Shown: positions 53,701-59,385 of the stretch, in pieces
Position numbering within the stretch: position 1 is the stretch's first letter
How the letters are laid out: every line of letters begins with the position of its first letter
Origin: Cryptosporidium bovis
Lineage: Eukaryota; Apicomplexa; Conoidasida; Eucoccidiorida; Cryptosporidiidae
DNA length: 64,000 bases
Reading direction: 5' to 3'
Assembly: GCA_009768925.2 (NCBI GenBank)
Contig: VHIT02000033.1
Location: 310,001-374,000, forward strand
Position numbers and translations under genes: made by a program
Notes under the pieces: generated by a model
The model's input: only the letters and a program-made list of their open reading frames with translations
What the model was told of the DNA's origin: nothing
Database searches by the model: none

Positions 53701-55084
53701 CTAGACTAAATTGTATTATACTACAACCATATATTGGTATACCACCAATATATACATATTTAAATAATGGTACATTATAAATTTCATAGTTCGAATTTTT
53801 AAATGACAGGCTTATATCGCTATTCTTGTTTGAACAATAATCCTCATCTTGGTTCTTATCATCAATATTATCTACCTTTTCTTGTAACGTATATAAATAG
53901 CAATCAGACTTTAAACCCAATAGTTGCATTTTATTCCATATATAACCATTTATTTTAATTGTAGTATCTTTGTCAATATATTCTTTTAACTGAACTAATT
54001 CATGTATTAAAAACAATAATAACGATATATCACGTGTTTTTATTAACGTTCTTAGTGACAGCTCAATAATCAGATTCCCTTGTTCTGTGTTAAAACAATC
54101 CTTAGACAAATATTTGACCATGCTTCTATATTTATATTCGAATAAATCGTAGTTTCCTTTCAATGTTTTAAAAACGTCATCTCTTGAATCTATATAATTC
54201 ACAATAAATTCCATCAATATTTTTAACTCATAATTGTTATCATTTGTTGTGAGTATTTCATTTTTTAATTCAAATAAGTTATTGTTTTGACTTTTTTGAT
54301 CGTAAAATAATTTTGTAACATTGTTGTTAAACAAAGAATAGCTTGTCTTAATTAAATTACCTCTAGAAATAATTTTAATTTCTTCTATTGAATCCGTCAG
54401 ATTATTTAATGTTTGATTTATTATTGATTCTCTTAATCTGAGTAAAATAAATGGAAAATTAATTATTTTTGAATCTAATATTTTGTTCTTTGAAGAAATA
54501 TTACTAAAACCATTAATAAAGTAATCATCCCCTTCAAAATTAGCAGAGCCTTGTGATAATATTTCACTTATTCTTCTCACATTAATTAATTCATCAATAT
54601 TCTTGGCATTACTTAGTTTTAAATATTGATTCATTTGATCTGATAGCACTTTTATTATATTATCTTCTGATCCTACCATTTTTTTAAAATATTCAAATAA
54701 ACTTTCACGTAATAATTCACTGCTATAATACTCATTATTATCCAATGGATCCATTTTAAGTAATTTATTAATATTTACAATGTTTGATGTGTTATTAACA
54801 TATTCGCTATGATCTAAAACTCTCTCCCTTTTTATGGAGCAATTTATTAGTATACTTACAAAATTTTTTTTTACCTCTATATCATCTAGTTTAATAATTT
54901 GTTCTACGCTATTTAATATATAATTTTCTGACATTCTTAGTGGGGAAACACCCAATTCACCAAGCTCCGATAATATCTTTATCGGATAGTAGTACCTATT
55001 TAGCACCATTTGTTTGGTTTTAATTCTTTCATTTTCATTAGTGTACGAATTAAATATAATATCGACATTCTGATTTTTATTCAT
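35774..55084 (-). CDS. Giant HECT E3 ubiquitin ligase, HERC-like, with ankyrin repeats
   Basis: The product has 6436 residues in one uninterrupted frame of 19.3 kb. The C-terminus is a HECT domain. FRGEGSTDFGGPFQEFLSW lies near residue 5840 and SGRSRLPQ near 6365. The catalytic Cys segment is LPIATTCGFRLSLPRYSS (Cys near 6395), and LLYAINNCVAIDLDAY lies at the end, closest to the HERC1/HERC2 type. The domain is split by long Asn/Asp/Glu-rich inserts (about 5980-6105). Ankyrin repeats lie near residues 4600-4745 (GNTCYHFAIAYGNLSIIQLL and neighbours). A well-structured beta-rich block is near 2480-2700 (HCDLATLGGGIVVCRAPL onward), and concanavalin/SPRY-like segments occur near 450-620 and 4130-4360. 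HECT ligases pass ubiquitin through the Cys to substrates; this size suggests a scaffold with many partners. No RCC1 repeats were recognised. The substrate is unknown. Confidence 0.93.
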   Translation of the reverse strand: MNKNQNVDIIFNSYTNENERIKTKQMVLNRYYYPIKILSELGELGVSPLRMSENYILNSVEQIIKLDDIEVKKNFVSILINCSIKRERVLDHSEYVNNTSNIVNINKLLKMDPLDNNEYYSSELLRESLFEYFKKMVGSEDNIIKVLSDQMNQYLKLSNAKNIDELINVRRISEILSQGSANFEGDDYFINGFSNISSKNKILDSKIINFPFILLRLRESIINQTLNNLTDSIEEIKIISRGNLIKTSYSLFNNNVTKLFYDQKSQNNNLFELKNEILTTNDNNYELKILMEFIVNYIDSRDDVFKTLKGNYDLFEYKYRSMVKYLSKDCFNTEQGNLIIELSLRTLIKTRDISLLLFLIHELVQLKEYIDKDTTIKINGYIWNKMQLLGLKSDCYLYTLQEKVDNIDDKNQDEDYCSNKNSDISLSFKNSNYEIYNVPLFKYVYIGGIPIYGCSIIQFSLVSDSRIFNNVIQEDNVRTRIEVLLTNNDDALSENIQINSKSISKFDTRKKGGSNFKIPYSIFTLELLDNVIYIYINPNFCHRKTSKKELSVKKVLENYYSGDYIVEFVCYTEIVECKAYKTCLSIYINGEFVYKYYFNKELYDMLTLYQKSSVNFQITMTDGVHLEVNDECNYSNNLIKDTLVKNDIIDNIDSIKNYGQNDSIDINYDSSKYNVRVSVDELLLFLSGIWRRVIVKKCCNTLVKINNHSSTNETNNMNILCLIHKILSNLISKNTNDLIGINDVTLLINLALIFKYIFSDNNNLVTELLSNNSGNNNNNILITIDDCFQLILKLMNIKFRNGYTSYEWLVKTTGINILSQMNSLLLTYIFYTTKIDNIVEFIKIIINVDSNVTNEIVELFKHFITNNIFNLIVTRLLKNRDFNMNNESIAEYKINSYYFILLSDMLTININGNNEPDIDNTERNIGKTTDLDFKDDKRLNSVEIFNYLTENLMKQIKSEKKKYYYPFWIYKEYDIFKQKNSLDSSYHKICDGFPLYYFNFNKRIILNILLNIFVINGMTISQHNVLFYLLDNFDRRVFNEINKYQYKRRFENKYVELDSSNSSNFSGKLNNFGRMRRHSSSMYIVESGKVKKKQMDEYNETGNNYNDNNNINNYDSDNNVVKDNLDGKVEDHLELNKNIIFWRDAMYEIFRILIIYSENWFESNNFLYENESSYKISKTNDEQGYNKIKTITDKIYKVTSGIYTKSNIIWFGYFLKYGVTESLGNFVSFTMSSLEFFKKEIKFNYNIDICKQKLIRIEKMTKFLLQKIVISLNIKIMKDIMVFNKKFSCFSREIMDCDILNYKIFNDNLHPIIETHILFNWLKSQLLMWSYVDISKIFKEYLLFSVGENGLIVLNDIHPIIYTDIIENKLKYENINNYKIIHDNLKNGDEDWIDTLISMVNDESLFYETNNSSNSNIEFIEKIINSDLDTINSLGKYWRNFHPKYKNVQLAIYSVVLHLFGIKNLNDIDDKKKYVLDLSLDISIRSCSQILSNIQTQISNTINDEIDLQEQIKNKELFIDSTIKRCRWIIDNIPFNLFNDFYNNCINFGSNNIDDNHNINKGGNLNQLIDENKKNRRATDTNITFNNKLRSSNHINMIKQLLNIRRKSSQYNNIDNSSISINSVSSSSSNPAENRNYSDPSLLTTLPPNILKNEKVIGNSIEKRPIDLNDALNVYINFILNGPQNINDYNKLIKSELFTILLRIMTVESVRIITNFNTDYKISLQSYLRYEGWIYIRMLHLFIINEFNIKQLTETESIINSLKKKDYGTNNLLSKTTNGKGYSEIKIKPHFNLNIKNLSGIITNLRKWLVSIDHKNIDDNDEFWFDSSLRTLLLYSIFKDKKETFILEQLSKYIFPFANKDEENVSSENYYLQHENKFNIKDSITGIIIVDIVTENEINIVNYLKEQGYYLEQIIGNKSAVQNIDDYKIYLFVQRLSNLPLYSIPVLSCSKIFKTYYNIKLNKLDNAFILNPNNCENIDSKCFSSESISYSECSSDSLLKYGDDNSFIYSNVYTKLYKKKSEITRQLLIEGENEMYSLECIIPLNPRKGSLNSEVMIEEMENALMEVLDFDDLGAINLKTNIYDEIDQFNFVCLYSKKINVKNTYTKTILSKMNNDTKIELNSKKNVLDRCIKKKADYIQKHIRKTKLPFILHSNKSSISSSLSSSSSIVLKKMNPEVINNSYIIRLRKRGWIMFKSYMISILVSTNNDLDIKEITINYVFNLLSLISKRIMTLNDKSNSIGIESNIDELMFCVEDTINILVYAVQLTCYSTKLKNINEKVMNNSLLVKVNRNDNNTKSDDDILNKATKEISYLILAKFLKFHDGEKHLLKDLWTKNSSIETKLSLLLTECIRQCTLTELIILNYCGNNHENVNFEEKSSNELFNTQLNDFSRNENNKKANINTLSISLPDLHIFPNKFLKMISSELIYFTQEINKDSLPNSDQIEDKNSKSEVQNNIINDNNTRLRSEHQNVNNNINGDISPAFRNHPHSSIFIGALQTDNFNVNIDERVVHCDLATLGGGIVVCRAPLTFRGLQSTGLSIPPNILSFRVLGLARFGITVAPSNVLTMPLEEVFQRNDVVGLKPQVQLGIDNRNLNNDIYQLPENMFALEISYIEGTVIDIRYGVTTNSTGSILRSEIFIGGESIGSVLEVQFNELAQISEETRLAVIFVVLDPLTILYEGLPFSTRYRRRSSTWFETIQGVITENNLGIQTHNSSSNNNVDIDKELEKINLKHKYNTDYIEYIQNIKLFQEILISNHNIVNDIKDTIIESIYNCFSGISNEYSKYLYNYYKINEKSIDIIRNNSVIDIGIDVIDSLLEKTLLLCSICTIFGIDINPLEEDTNEVLNINKNVSNNILNYDNSNGGRATRTKNDRELLLRRRCSNIVHGDLPWLSSSVDSGVLCYTCLYGLNINQLELLLRGYLKLFKVEFINKLYFLLGIENIKINYGQDDNHIVKYQRQLLESISVLISRSSLVISLVTRVILEFYPNYNSKCLFNSELNDTLYDLFCLMSNFSLYSCEDSSGNINNQIFDIYSQYCDFKDENVEDSMEEEDRKSLINIISSIGVECKKKNISKNTEYNSNNSIDIDSNSEEANDFDIPLIELKTILLPEDCNTLWKWLSEQDFILNTDTDHCLGSIKHLDNSIYGKLSMNQRIFNLEGSNPVTAKTLVLKSNGTTAIWSIKISAIDIICNICGIIPDRIINNLFLNKSDIKLFSNKFFQLLRIMRICTYFIIRGREDFVFPAAHQIIEDNNHLSPSPDYWLMYRRSLCNDINAHSDIVIKKSTEYILNKIDYESVLIDKLYSWQRIIYICISKLLYEESDNNLNKNLRSIIVNHLKTEIIFHLVGSIIQIYSIRKIESFKNNNSSKQLKYSSLSPSVYVAHWLMDQFIRHPLCPSLIRKSIINNLTWNSLFSLITNGVHIPTKLAIDSCRMTYWITTLSINNNCNKPDQIQGILDSICYCVSCILSLYESKVSFENDNSLVNINNLPVFRELILGKVPITQLGWDHFTSAEDYKPINRQKINTTLVCHFMACSARCILDSSDEYTILPLPHILSFFNKYLSFISISNHLMLSTSDTIIHSNDEHNILNDIGNNTENNIRPNTLFPWKYIQNTLNYINTRNVLIKQENDVFTKEYYSLLRINYGNNIESDILDRYKRNNINNNNNNIYHNQLNKSIMKNSGFIGFKIEPVKLEYCLNDKSKGSAINKLPRIIYSVSELSGAISEFGGYEFGLVSYKIGEIIKSTLNNSDKIIVNNDNFKLNVMENHLNDFNSKKHKNISYDIYDYNIYNIRLDKLLYVNGLHTSNVNIKINFSKHLNSFSRNPIKHMFIGGIVFNEVLDGDQISEFYNYWIKNELIHKIKLKKNTENITNCCNENTRKKIYADYGYLGTVIYSFYDDRCLTFGNENIKNSLTRIRATKETIIKERFKSSKIDMNIIFQNRLLTFEIDNTPFSITGLTPNSKFMLPIICINVSNEAVQDNSTLECNIIVRNSLNNVFIPYNQIVSKVDYLPIIQNSIDNINKLKNKNYEYVKWIPNELKHNFNYYDDNSNSSSDSLLIKVKERNELVCSLAGNHTRIIEKFERSCNNIKNEDNIDDNNDTNNYKHSNNDQNKSVVSVLGYLYPCIPSGISLCSSNNTRKELYSNALFNNWSNCILPNNSSWFIINKRESGKIEQIYSYGNGKFKRKILTSFENDIDLNSSKTKKNNKSGEIANDFEDENYYLDESDVTESPPRTRLFKNLTPGKSFSVTFNITESNNLNNNNESNSIGYGVGIDWLDGLFRYIWLSDGRLLVSLIPPLPYEISKLNKEYKIPINKEIIIYNDDFCSNNEDYVKIEKYTVNDEITLEFQPNIPAILFFKNGDYCFSFNFTEFYKNIGNYYINDITKLFDENCEFNNDYHNHNTIMLNSDLEYDNYSLTEKQIWILRTLVVMAILENDSYILDKLIMKYKKYLIDSKKGEFLFKVLISDDLYNNILNCIPKSVLNTKSSLRSLLNNIYDYVKFPNTRDYCLFNRQTMYNSNHNNNNCTNNICNIINENEESLVEIYEEFNLNWDLLDKIFTINIKDEIDKIQNSVKIFCEKRSVRIVKHETPFWLACWIGCEDIVRCLLKYLDINNTGANLENLNNSNNNKICEIKESKSVKLVTSIYIGCHYISENDNNGLHSYNVQIDNELLIENDIKHESFLQTGIMGSVISGNTRMVYLLSCIYDSDINIQDKQGNTCYHFAIAYGNLSIIQLLTYKGINPYIINKKKQFAGSIYRNMYKNYVEKDKKYSFNIDPEINKKYNINIENIAYNKKSVNNTNFESAIDDDYDINLNELDNTTDNYTNEWFMTPKPPKICFHTNRSEIVEFTQQYEKIYCFSVYNKNSIKLNTNESYKIPSPSINLNINNKSNLLPPYQYPWPGLLSDCQIISVIDHSINKNMVFGVDNINSNTEEGSEVYISIKSLNIGGIYNNSNVYVGNQNTISTQAPQNNNCNNLLKKLYDKKKLNIHIIQYLFYRWLRSIRPFGTNRSSGSTISLLSSNINRVPDTGRPVDDIAFNMNSTNYHQNNAAENNSNNINESQQGNNNVIHHQFLHRISGRRDNNARQHDEDNSNNNLSNNAFSGTTGLSHSGINLDRNSAIRSANYYFTSSSPTLSSTLPCSYSYASPGKIFIKQEVVDEIYNGLSQVDNIKQILEIIHVTYKYINQIVLLKTSISITANHKISEIVFPKNAGLSTGSSSISGGISNCVKNNDTVNEDKSCFESSNDVSHEFNLQELMIRSCWELLEMEESIDDKQGYYPYWTSENERYIWIHNIRKLLSLISNDYNNLDYISCNSWIEWIPNLDLFDKSIFNKYKKMVIKMNNKNCNDSELLTPKLNYEFMLKPIISVDMKILQKMHLYCQNNIDQNLVKLMNIELTVYNICKVLVYELLNQMSFCDKKEYENDIDKYKINNLDIKNKTLMILGIKNTDISKLLPKNTSSIWNKTKISPSDSVDMVRFISNSIKNLIVSVILKHNFDKENELSLLGIDFMLNKKPSNSSSITDNLLDCSNKYEVFENIKSTIDVNNIYYEDSEFPFKIIEMLLNKTLPIYTTSIDVFTKIQINNSPNQSLNKMKLKIQALCWYIDIIQQFIYGRILLLNKFNDLSKYTIPMISGVYNSPTLNYEQEDFLRISSSYYFVNNFYGDLFWRLSISGDAMKNIREYQDSLNHNRTSSENNSDNIVPVSTLLLQSSKLLGTWGGYHNIYSSPRYLIHIGPYDLPIPISSYLLLKPFYKLSLINTLWNDIIKRLIDYKKRDNNGNTTANNGLTVHLNRNLAVNGNDPLKYSLLSQSTRQILHMLPEKLRITERPFLIVFRGEGSTDFGGPFQEFLSWISNEIMNKNNEVNDKEYQISNNMQYNGLFTLCANALHSIGHNQDTVTINSMYSNYKTIESIYICEDFLLFSNMDNLTKNNELTLLKKFKYDYYRKRLFKCDDNIKKDSFDLKIAIPEFKNIVNKIPSLKCNHNYSNPNNILTTTMDCNINYYSRKNINIEGNNYNNNVNNRYKYTNDDNDSVDDCYQYENDNDYYNEETENEYEMEVEDYYRDDGGLVNTSSSMSSLSSIPLEMDNNETINNTNPTPILNSEINTQREHNIDDMGIIHKLDPWEWPIDKDMKEIISEMYECLGRLMGICVTTKSALNINLNPLIWKKFSGLPLSLKDLVDADCIAYEMLNSLKSIENENINKQRNISNSSSNTSVVPEIEGLTFQIENMNGNIILLLNSDDSNSNNNEFYNCGSNIGVNLNNLHLFIQLAERCRMMDDSDIMINILKGFGTIIPLGRMRMLFNYQKIEYLICGESKIDLNVLKNHTVSPHPELKEQLFKVLETFNNEQLQKLLRFVSGRSRLPQVNNSSDWKFSINYDNPDTIQDNRLPIATTCGFRLSLPRYSSIEILRSRLLYAINNCVAIDLDAYVIHDN

Positions 55085-56689
55085 TTTCTTTTTTTTTTGT
55101 TTTTAGTTTATTTAATTTTGATATATGTCTAATAGTTAATTATAAGTTTCTTTTAATATTTGATTCAGGATATTAACTTGATATTATTCTTAATATTAAT
55201 GAAGTGTCTTTTTGTCTACTTTAAACCTAAATGCTTATAATTCATACAAATTGTATTCGAATTTTAAATAGTTATAGAAAAAAAATCATTAAGTTAAATC
55301 TGAACAATTACTTTGAAAGTAATCGAATAAAATAAAACTGATAATGACAATAGATCTAATTAGTGGGAAAAAATCTGTCTTAAATGATAAATGAAAATGT
55401 TTACTAATTTGTGTTTTCTCTGTGTATAATTTTAAGGAACAACTTCTATGTACTTTATTTCTTATTAATTTGATATTTACCCACTTTTGTTGTTAGCATT
55501 TAATAACAATTTTTTGTTTAAAATAATAAGTAACTAAGTAGAAAAGAAAAAAAAGATTATAACTTATTAATACAACCCCTCAATCTATTAATAATAAATA
55601 ATATATTTAAAGAGAAAAGAAAAATGCATGTAAAATAACCCGCCTATATTTGTTCACTAAAGTAGTAGAGGTAGATGCATTTTAAGATAAAAATAAGCTC
55701 TATATAACTTTGGAATAATTAGCGATCATTAGTTATTAGTAATAAGGAATAGTTAAGTGCCTTGAAATTCAAGTATAATATTATTCATTTGAAGTTTATT
55801 AAAAAAAAATGAAGGATATAAATCTAATAAACCTTGTTTCAATATGATATTAATTGGTTCATGGAAATGAGATGTTATTGCGTTTGTGTGAAAACAAAGA
55901 AAAATTAAAGGAATGATCTTTCTCTTTTTTTTTGCTAGAAAAAATTAAGAAAAAAAAAGTTGCAAATAACTAATTAAAATTATTTAAAAAAAACTCAAGT
56001 TCACATATGTTTCTTGAATTTAAATATATGGTTTTGTGTTAAAATATTTAGTAATTAATGTGTATATAACTAGTGATTGTAATACTTCTAATTAATAATA
56101 ATACATAATTTATTGAGGGAATAACAAAGGTTCTACCCGGTGGCGGTATGTTTACCTTAAAAAGCCTAACACCATAAAAACTTTAATATTATGTCTATCT
56201 GTCTAATAAATATTATACTAAATTAGCGAAAAGTAAAAGAAAGGAAAAGAAAAATTGTATATATATTTAATAAATTATATAGTTTTTTTAAATATATATT
56301 AATTTGAACGAAAGGAGGAATTTAAGGGTGTAATTTAATATATTTGTTGACTAGAAGAAAAAACATATAGGTATATTTAACTGGATATTCCTATATTTGG
56401 CTTATATTTTTTCTTTAATTAAATTACCCGTAATAAAGTTCTTTTTTATTTAAAACAACTTAAACAGTAATACGAATATATATGTATATATATTTAGATA
56501 TTAATTCAATCACAATTAATTCTAAATAAAAGATCATTATATACGAATCACATACATTTTTTCTCTTTTTTTCAAATTATTATTTGTTGCGATAAATTTT
56601 AATAAAAGATAAATTAAGATCTATTTTAATTGTATTTTACATTTATTTAAGATAATAAACTAAGTTGTATTTAAATTATCTATTAAAAA
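55085..56689. other. 1.6-kb divergent spacer
   Basis: Promoter region shared by the HECT gene (minus) and V-ATPase A (plus), very AT-rich with poly-A/T tracts. GGCGGGTT (minus strand) lies at 55636-55643. A GC-rich hairpin lies at 56127-56158, described separately. No supported gene. Confidence 0.5.
56127..56158. other. GC-rich stem-loop in the V-ATPase A / HECT spacer
   Basis: AAGGT pairs with ACCTT, and inside it TACC pairs with GGTA around a CGGTGGC loop. It is the only GC-rich patch in 1.6 kb. On the plus strand it contains a donor-like GGCG/GTATGT, so it may be the end of a noncoding 5' exon of the V-ATPase gene. On the minus strand it lies in a 45-codon open frame with a segment FKVNIPPPGRTFVIPSIN. 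Structured RNA, leader exon and hidden coding exon are all possible. Confidence 0.35.
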
Positions 56690-58513
56690 ATGAAGTCAGA
56701 ACAGAATTGTGGTACCATCTACAAGGTGGCAGGCCCATTGGTTGTGGCAGAGAATATGAGTGGTACGAAAATGTATGAACTTGTCAGAGTGGGTTTCCAA
56801 AAATTAGTTGGTGAAATTATCAGATTAGAAGGTGATACAGCATCTATCCAAGTATATGAAGATACCTTCGGTTTAACAGTAGGTGACCCAGTAATTAAAA
56901 CTGGCCATCCACTATCTGTAGAATTAGGACCAGGTATACTGGATAATATTTTTGATGGTATTCAAAGGCCACTAAGGTTTATATCTGAGTCAACTAAAGA
57001 TATGTTTATTCCAAGGGGTGTTGATGTAACTTCATTGGATCATAATAAATTATGGGAATTTACACCAAATGCGAACTTAAGAGTAGGAGATATAGTTACA
57101 GGTGGTGACGTGTTTGGTACTGTTTATGAAAATTCGTTATTTAAAACACATAGTATCATGTTACCTCCAAATGTACAAGGAAGAGTAGTCAGATTACCTA
57201 TTCAGGGTAGTTACACAATTGACGATAATCTTATTGATATTGAATATGATGGCGTTGTTAAAAGTTATCCTATGTATCATAGTTGGCCAGTAAGAGTACC
57301 AAGGCCATGCCTTGAAAAATTACAAGGTCATACACCATTGTTAACTGGTCAAAGAGTATTAGATGCTCTCTTCCCATCTGTCCAAGGAGGTACATGTGCA
57401 ATTCCTGGAGCTTTTGGTTGTGGTAAAACATGTATTTCACAGGCTCTCAGTAAATATAGCAACTCTGACGTAATTATTTATATTGGTTGTGGTGAAAGGG
57501 GTAACGAAATGGCTGAAGTACTTACAGAGTTTCCTGAGCTTTTCACCATTGTCGATGGAAAAAAAGAATCTATTATGCAGAGAACATGTCTTGTTGCAAA
57601 TACATCCAATATGCCTGTGGCTGCCAGAGAAGCTTCCATTTATACCGGCATTACATTGTCAGAGTATTTCCGTGATATGGGCTGTAACGTATCTATGATG
57701 GCTGACTCTACATCTCGTTGGGCAGAAGCATTAAGAGAAATATCTGGTAGGCTTGCAGAAATGCCCGCTGATTCCGGTTATCCTGCATATTTAGGAGCTA
57801 GACTTGCATCTTTCTATGAGAGATCCGGTAGAGTTAAATGTCTTGGTTCCCCTGATAGGGAAGGCACTATTACAATTGTCGGTGCCGTTTCTCCACCAGG
57901 TGGTGATTTCTCGGATCCTGTTACTACTGCTACTATCGGTATAGTGCAGGTATTTTGGGGATTGGATAAGAAATTGGCACAAAGAAAGCATTTCCCATCG
58001 GTTAATTGGAATACGTCATTTAGTAAATATTCAAGAGTATTAGAACCCTACTTCGACTCAGTTGATCCTGAATTCAATAATTTAAGACAGAAAATGGCAG
58101 AAATATTACAAAAAGAAAATGAATTAGCTGATATTCTCCAACTTGTAGGTAAAGATTCACTTTCTGAAGATCAGAAAATTGTATTGGAGGTCGCTAAAAT
58201 TATTAGAGAGGACTTTTTACAGCAAAATGCCTTTTCTGATTATGATTTTACATGTCCATTACAGAAAACTCTTGGTATGATGAAAACTATTGGAAATTTA
58301 TACGACCTTTCTCTTAAAGCCATCAAAGACTCTTCCCAATTGCAACAAAAAATTGGCTGGTCGACTATTTACAATTCAATGAGAGCTACAATTAATAAGG
58401 TTACATCAATGAAATTCCTTGATCCGAGACTTCCAGAACAAGAAATAAAGAGCTACTTCGCTCAGTTAAATGAAGAAATAGTATTTCAATTTAGATCAAT
58501 TTCTGATAAGTAA
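56690..58513 (+). CDS. VMA1: V-type H+-ATPase catalytic subunit A
   Basis: The 607-residue product is the ATP-hydrolysing subunit of the V1 sector, which drives proton pumping in acidic organelles and at the plasma membrane. The Walker A motif GAFGCGKT is at residues 240-247. It is preceded by [20 protein letters not shown] and followed by [15 protein letters not shown], with the conserved catalytic Glu in GERGNE. Further blocks are [20 protein letters not shown], then [18 protein letters not shown] and [13 protein letters not shown], all at the expected spacing. Length is normal for the family, the frame is complete with no intein and no intron, and base composition is less AT-rich than neighbouring genes, as expected for a highly expressed gene. 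Confidence 0.98.
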   Translation: MKSEQNCGTIYKVAGPLVVAENMSGTKMYELVRVGFQKLVGEIIRLEGDTASIQVYEDTFGLTVGDPVIKTGHPLSVELGPGILDNIFDGIQRPLRFISESTKDMFIPRGVDVTSLDHNKLWEFTPNANLRVGDIVTGGDVFGTVYENSLFKTHSIMLPPNVQGRVVRLPIQGSYTIDDNLIDIEYDGVVKSYPMYHSWPVRVPRPCLEKLQGHTPLLTGQRVLDALFPSVQGGTCAIPGAFGCGKTCISQALSKYSNSDVIIYIGCGERGNEMAEVLTEFPELFTIVDGKKESIMQRTCLVANTSNMPVAAREASIYTGITLSEYFRDMGCNVSMMADSTSRWAEALREISGRLAEMPADSGYPAYLGARLASFYERSGRVKCLGSPDREGTITIVGAVSPPGGDFSDPVTTATIGIVQVFWGLDKKLAQRKHFPSVNWNTSFSKYSRVLEPYFDSVDPEFNNLRQKMAEILQKENELADILQLVGKDSLSEDQKIVLEVAKIIREDFLQQNAFSDYDFTCPLQKTLGMMKTIGNLYDLSLKAIKDSSQLQQKIGWSTIYNSMRATINKVTSMKFLDPRLPEQEIKSYFAQLNEEIVFQFRSISDK

Positions 58514-59385
58514 AGTTAATATTAATTATTAAATATAAAAAAATTGCATATTTCTGTCTCACTTGTATCCACTTCATTCATACGAGCTTACTATAGAAGT
58601 AAATCAATAATAATCGCATTCCAAAAGAAATAAACTGATAATGTAGTTGTTATTTGAAATAACATTTAAATACCTTTCCCTGCTGCAGATGATACTCAAA
58701 GAAGAATTTTATCTAATAGATACTAGAAAAAAACTACATAATTAGATTAAACGTAAATAAATAATATTAATTCTTAACAAATATCAATATTTTTAGTCAA
58801 GATATCATTTTTTCTCTGATGTTTTTTTTTCTTAGGCAAAACAATGAATAAGTGAATAAAATATTGAGTGTAATTTGTAGAATTGTATTTAAAAGATAGC
58901 ATAGGAGTTAATTTTTTTAATACTTGGACTGACTTAATTTGTATATAGTTGTAACTGAAAAGCAGGAAATAAGTGTAAAATTCACTAATTTAAATATAAA
59001 ATCATTTTTTGTACTTTCAATCATGTGTATGTATGCAATTTGTTTCTTCTTTCTTCGTGACTTGTATGATATAATATTCTTTGAGAAGGTATTCTAGTTC
59101 CTTCAAGTGTAAAAAATTTATACATATAGCTTATATTAAATTATTTAAGTGAAATAAAACATTTACATCGAGTATAGTGTTAAAATTATTAACAAATGAT
59201 GTATTTACTCCATTTCCTTTCATCTAAAATTTCCACTAATCTCGTCCAATTACAATCGACTTATTTTATTTAAGTTGTAATTATCATTTCAGTTAATCAA
59301 TTAAACAAAAATTATGAAAAAAAGAAAGTAAACTAATATTTCATTATTGTTTTTTACCTAAATTAAATTTAATTCTAAAAGAATA
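58514..59385. other. 872-bp convergent spacer with possible hidden exons
   Basis: This lies between the stops of V-ATPase A and coatomer beta'. Several GC-richer patches read as protein on the minus strand. A patch near 59250-59206 includes NWTRLVEILDERKW. A patch near 59132-59017 includes LKELEYLLKEYY and can be joined in frame to the first through a 79-nt GTAAAT...AG intron. Patches at 58712-58674 (FFFEYHLQQGK) and 58634-58578 (FISFGMRLLL) are flanked by donor- and acceptor-like sites. No initiating ATG was found and the plus strand is also open in places, so no gene is called. Confidence 0.25.

Noticed and set aside
56127..56158. U4 snRNA or SRP Alu-like RNA
   Set aside because: GTGGCGGTAT recalls parts of both, but the following k-turn or UGUAAU motifs and helices are absent.
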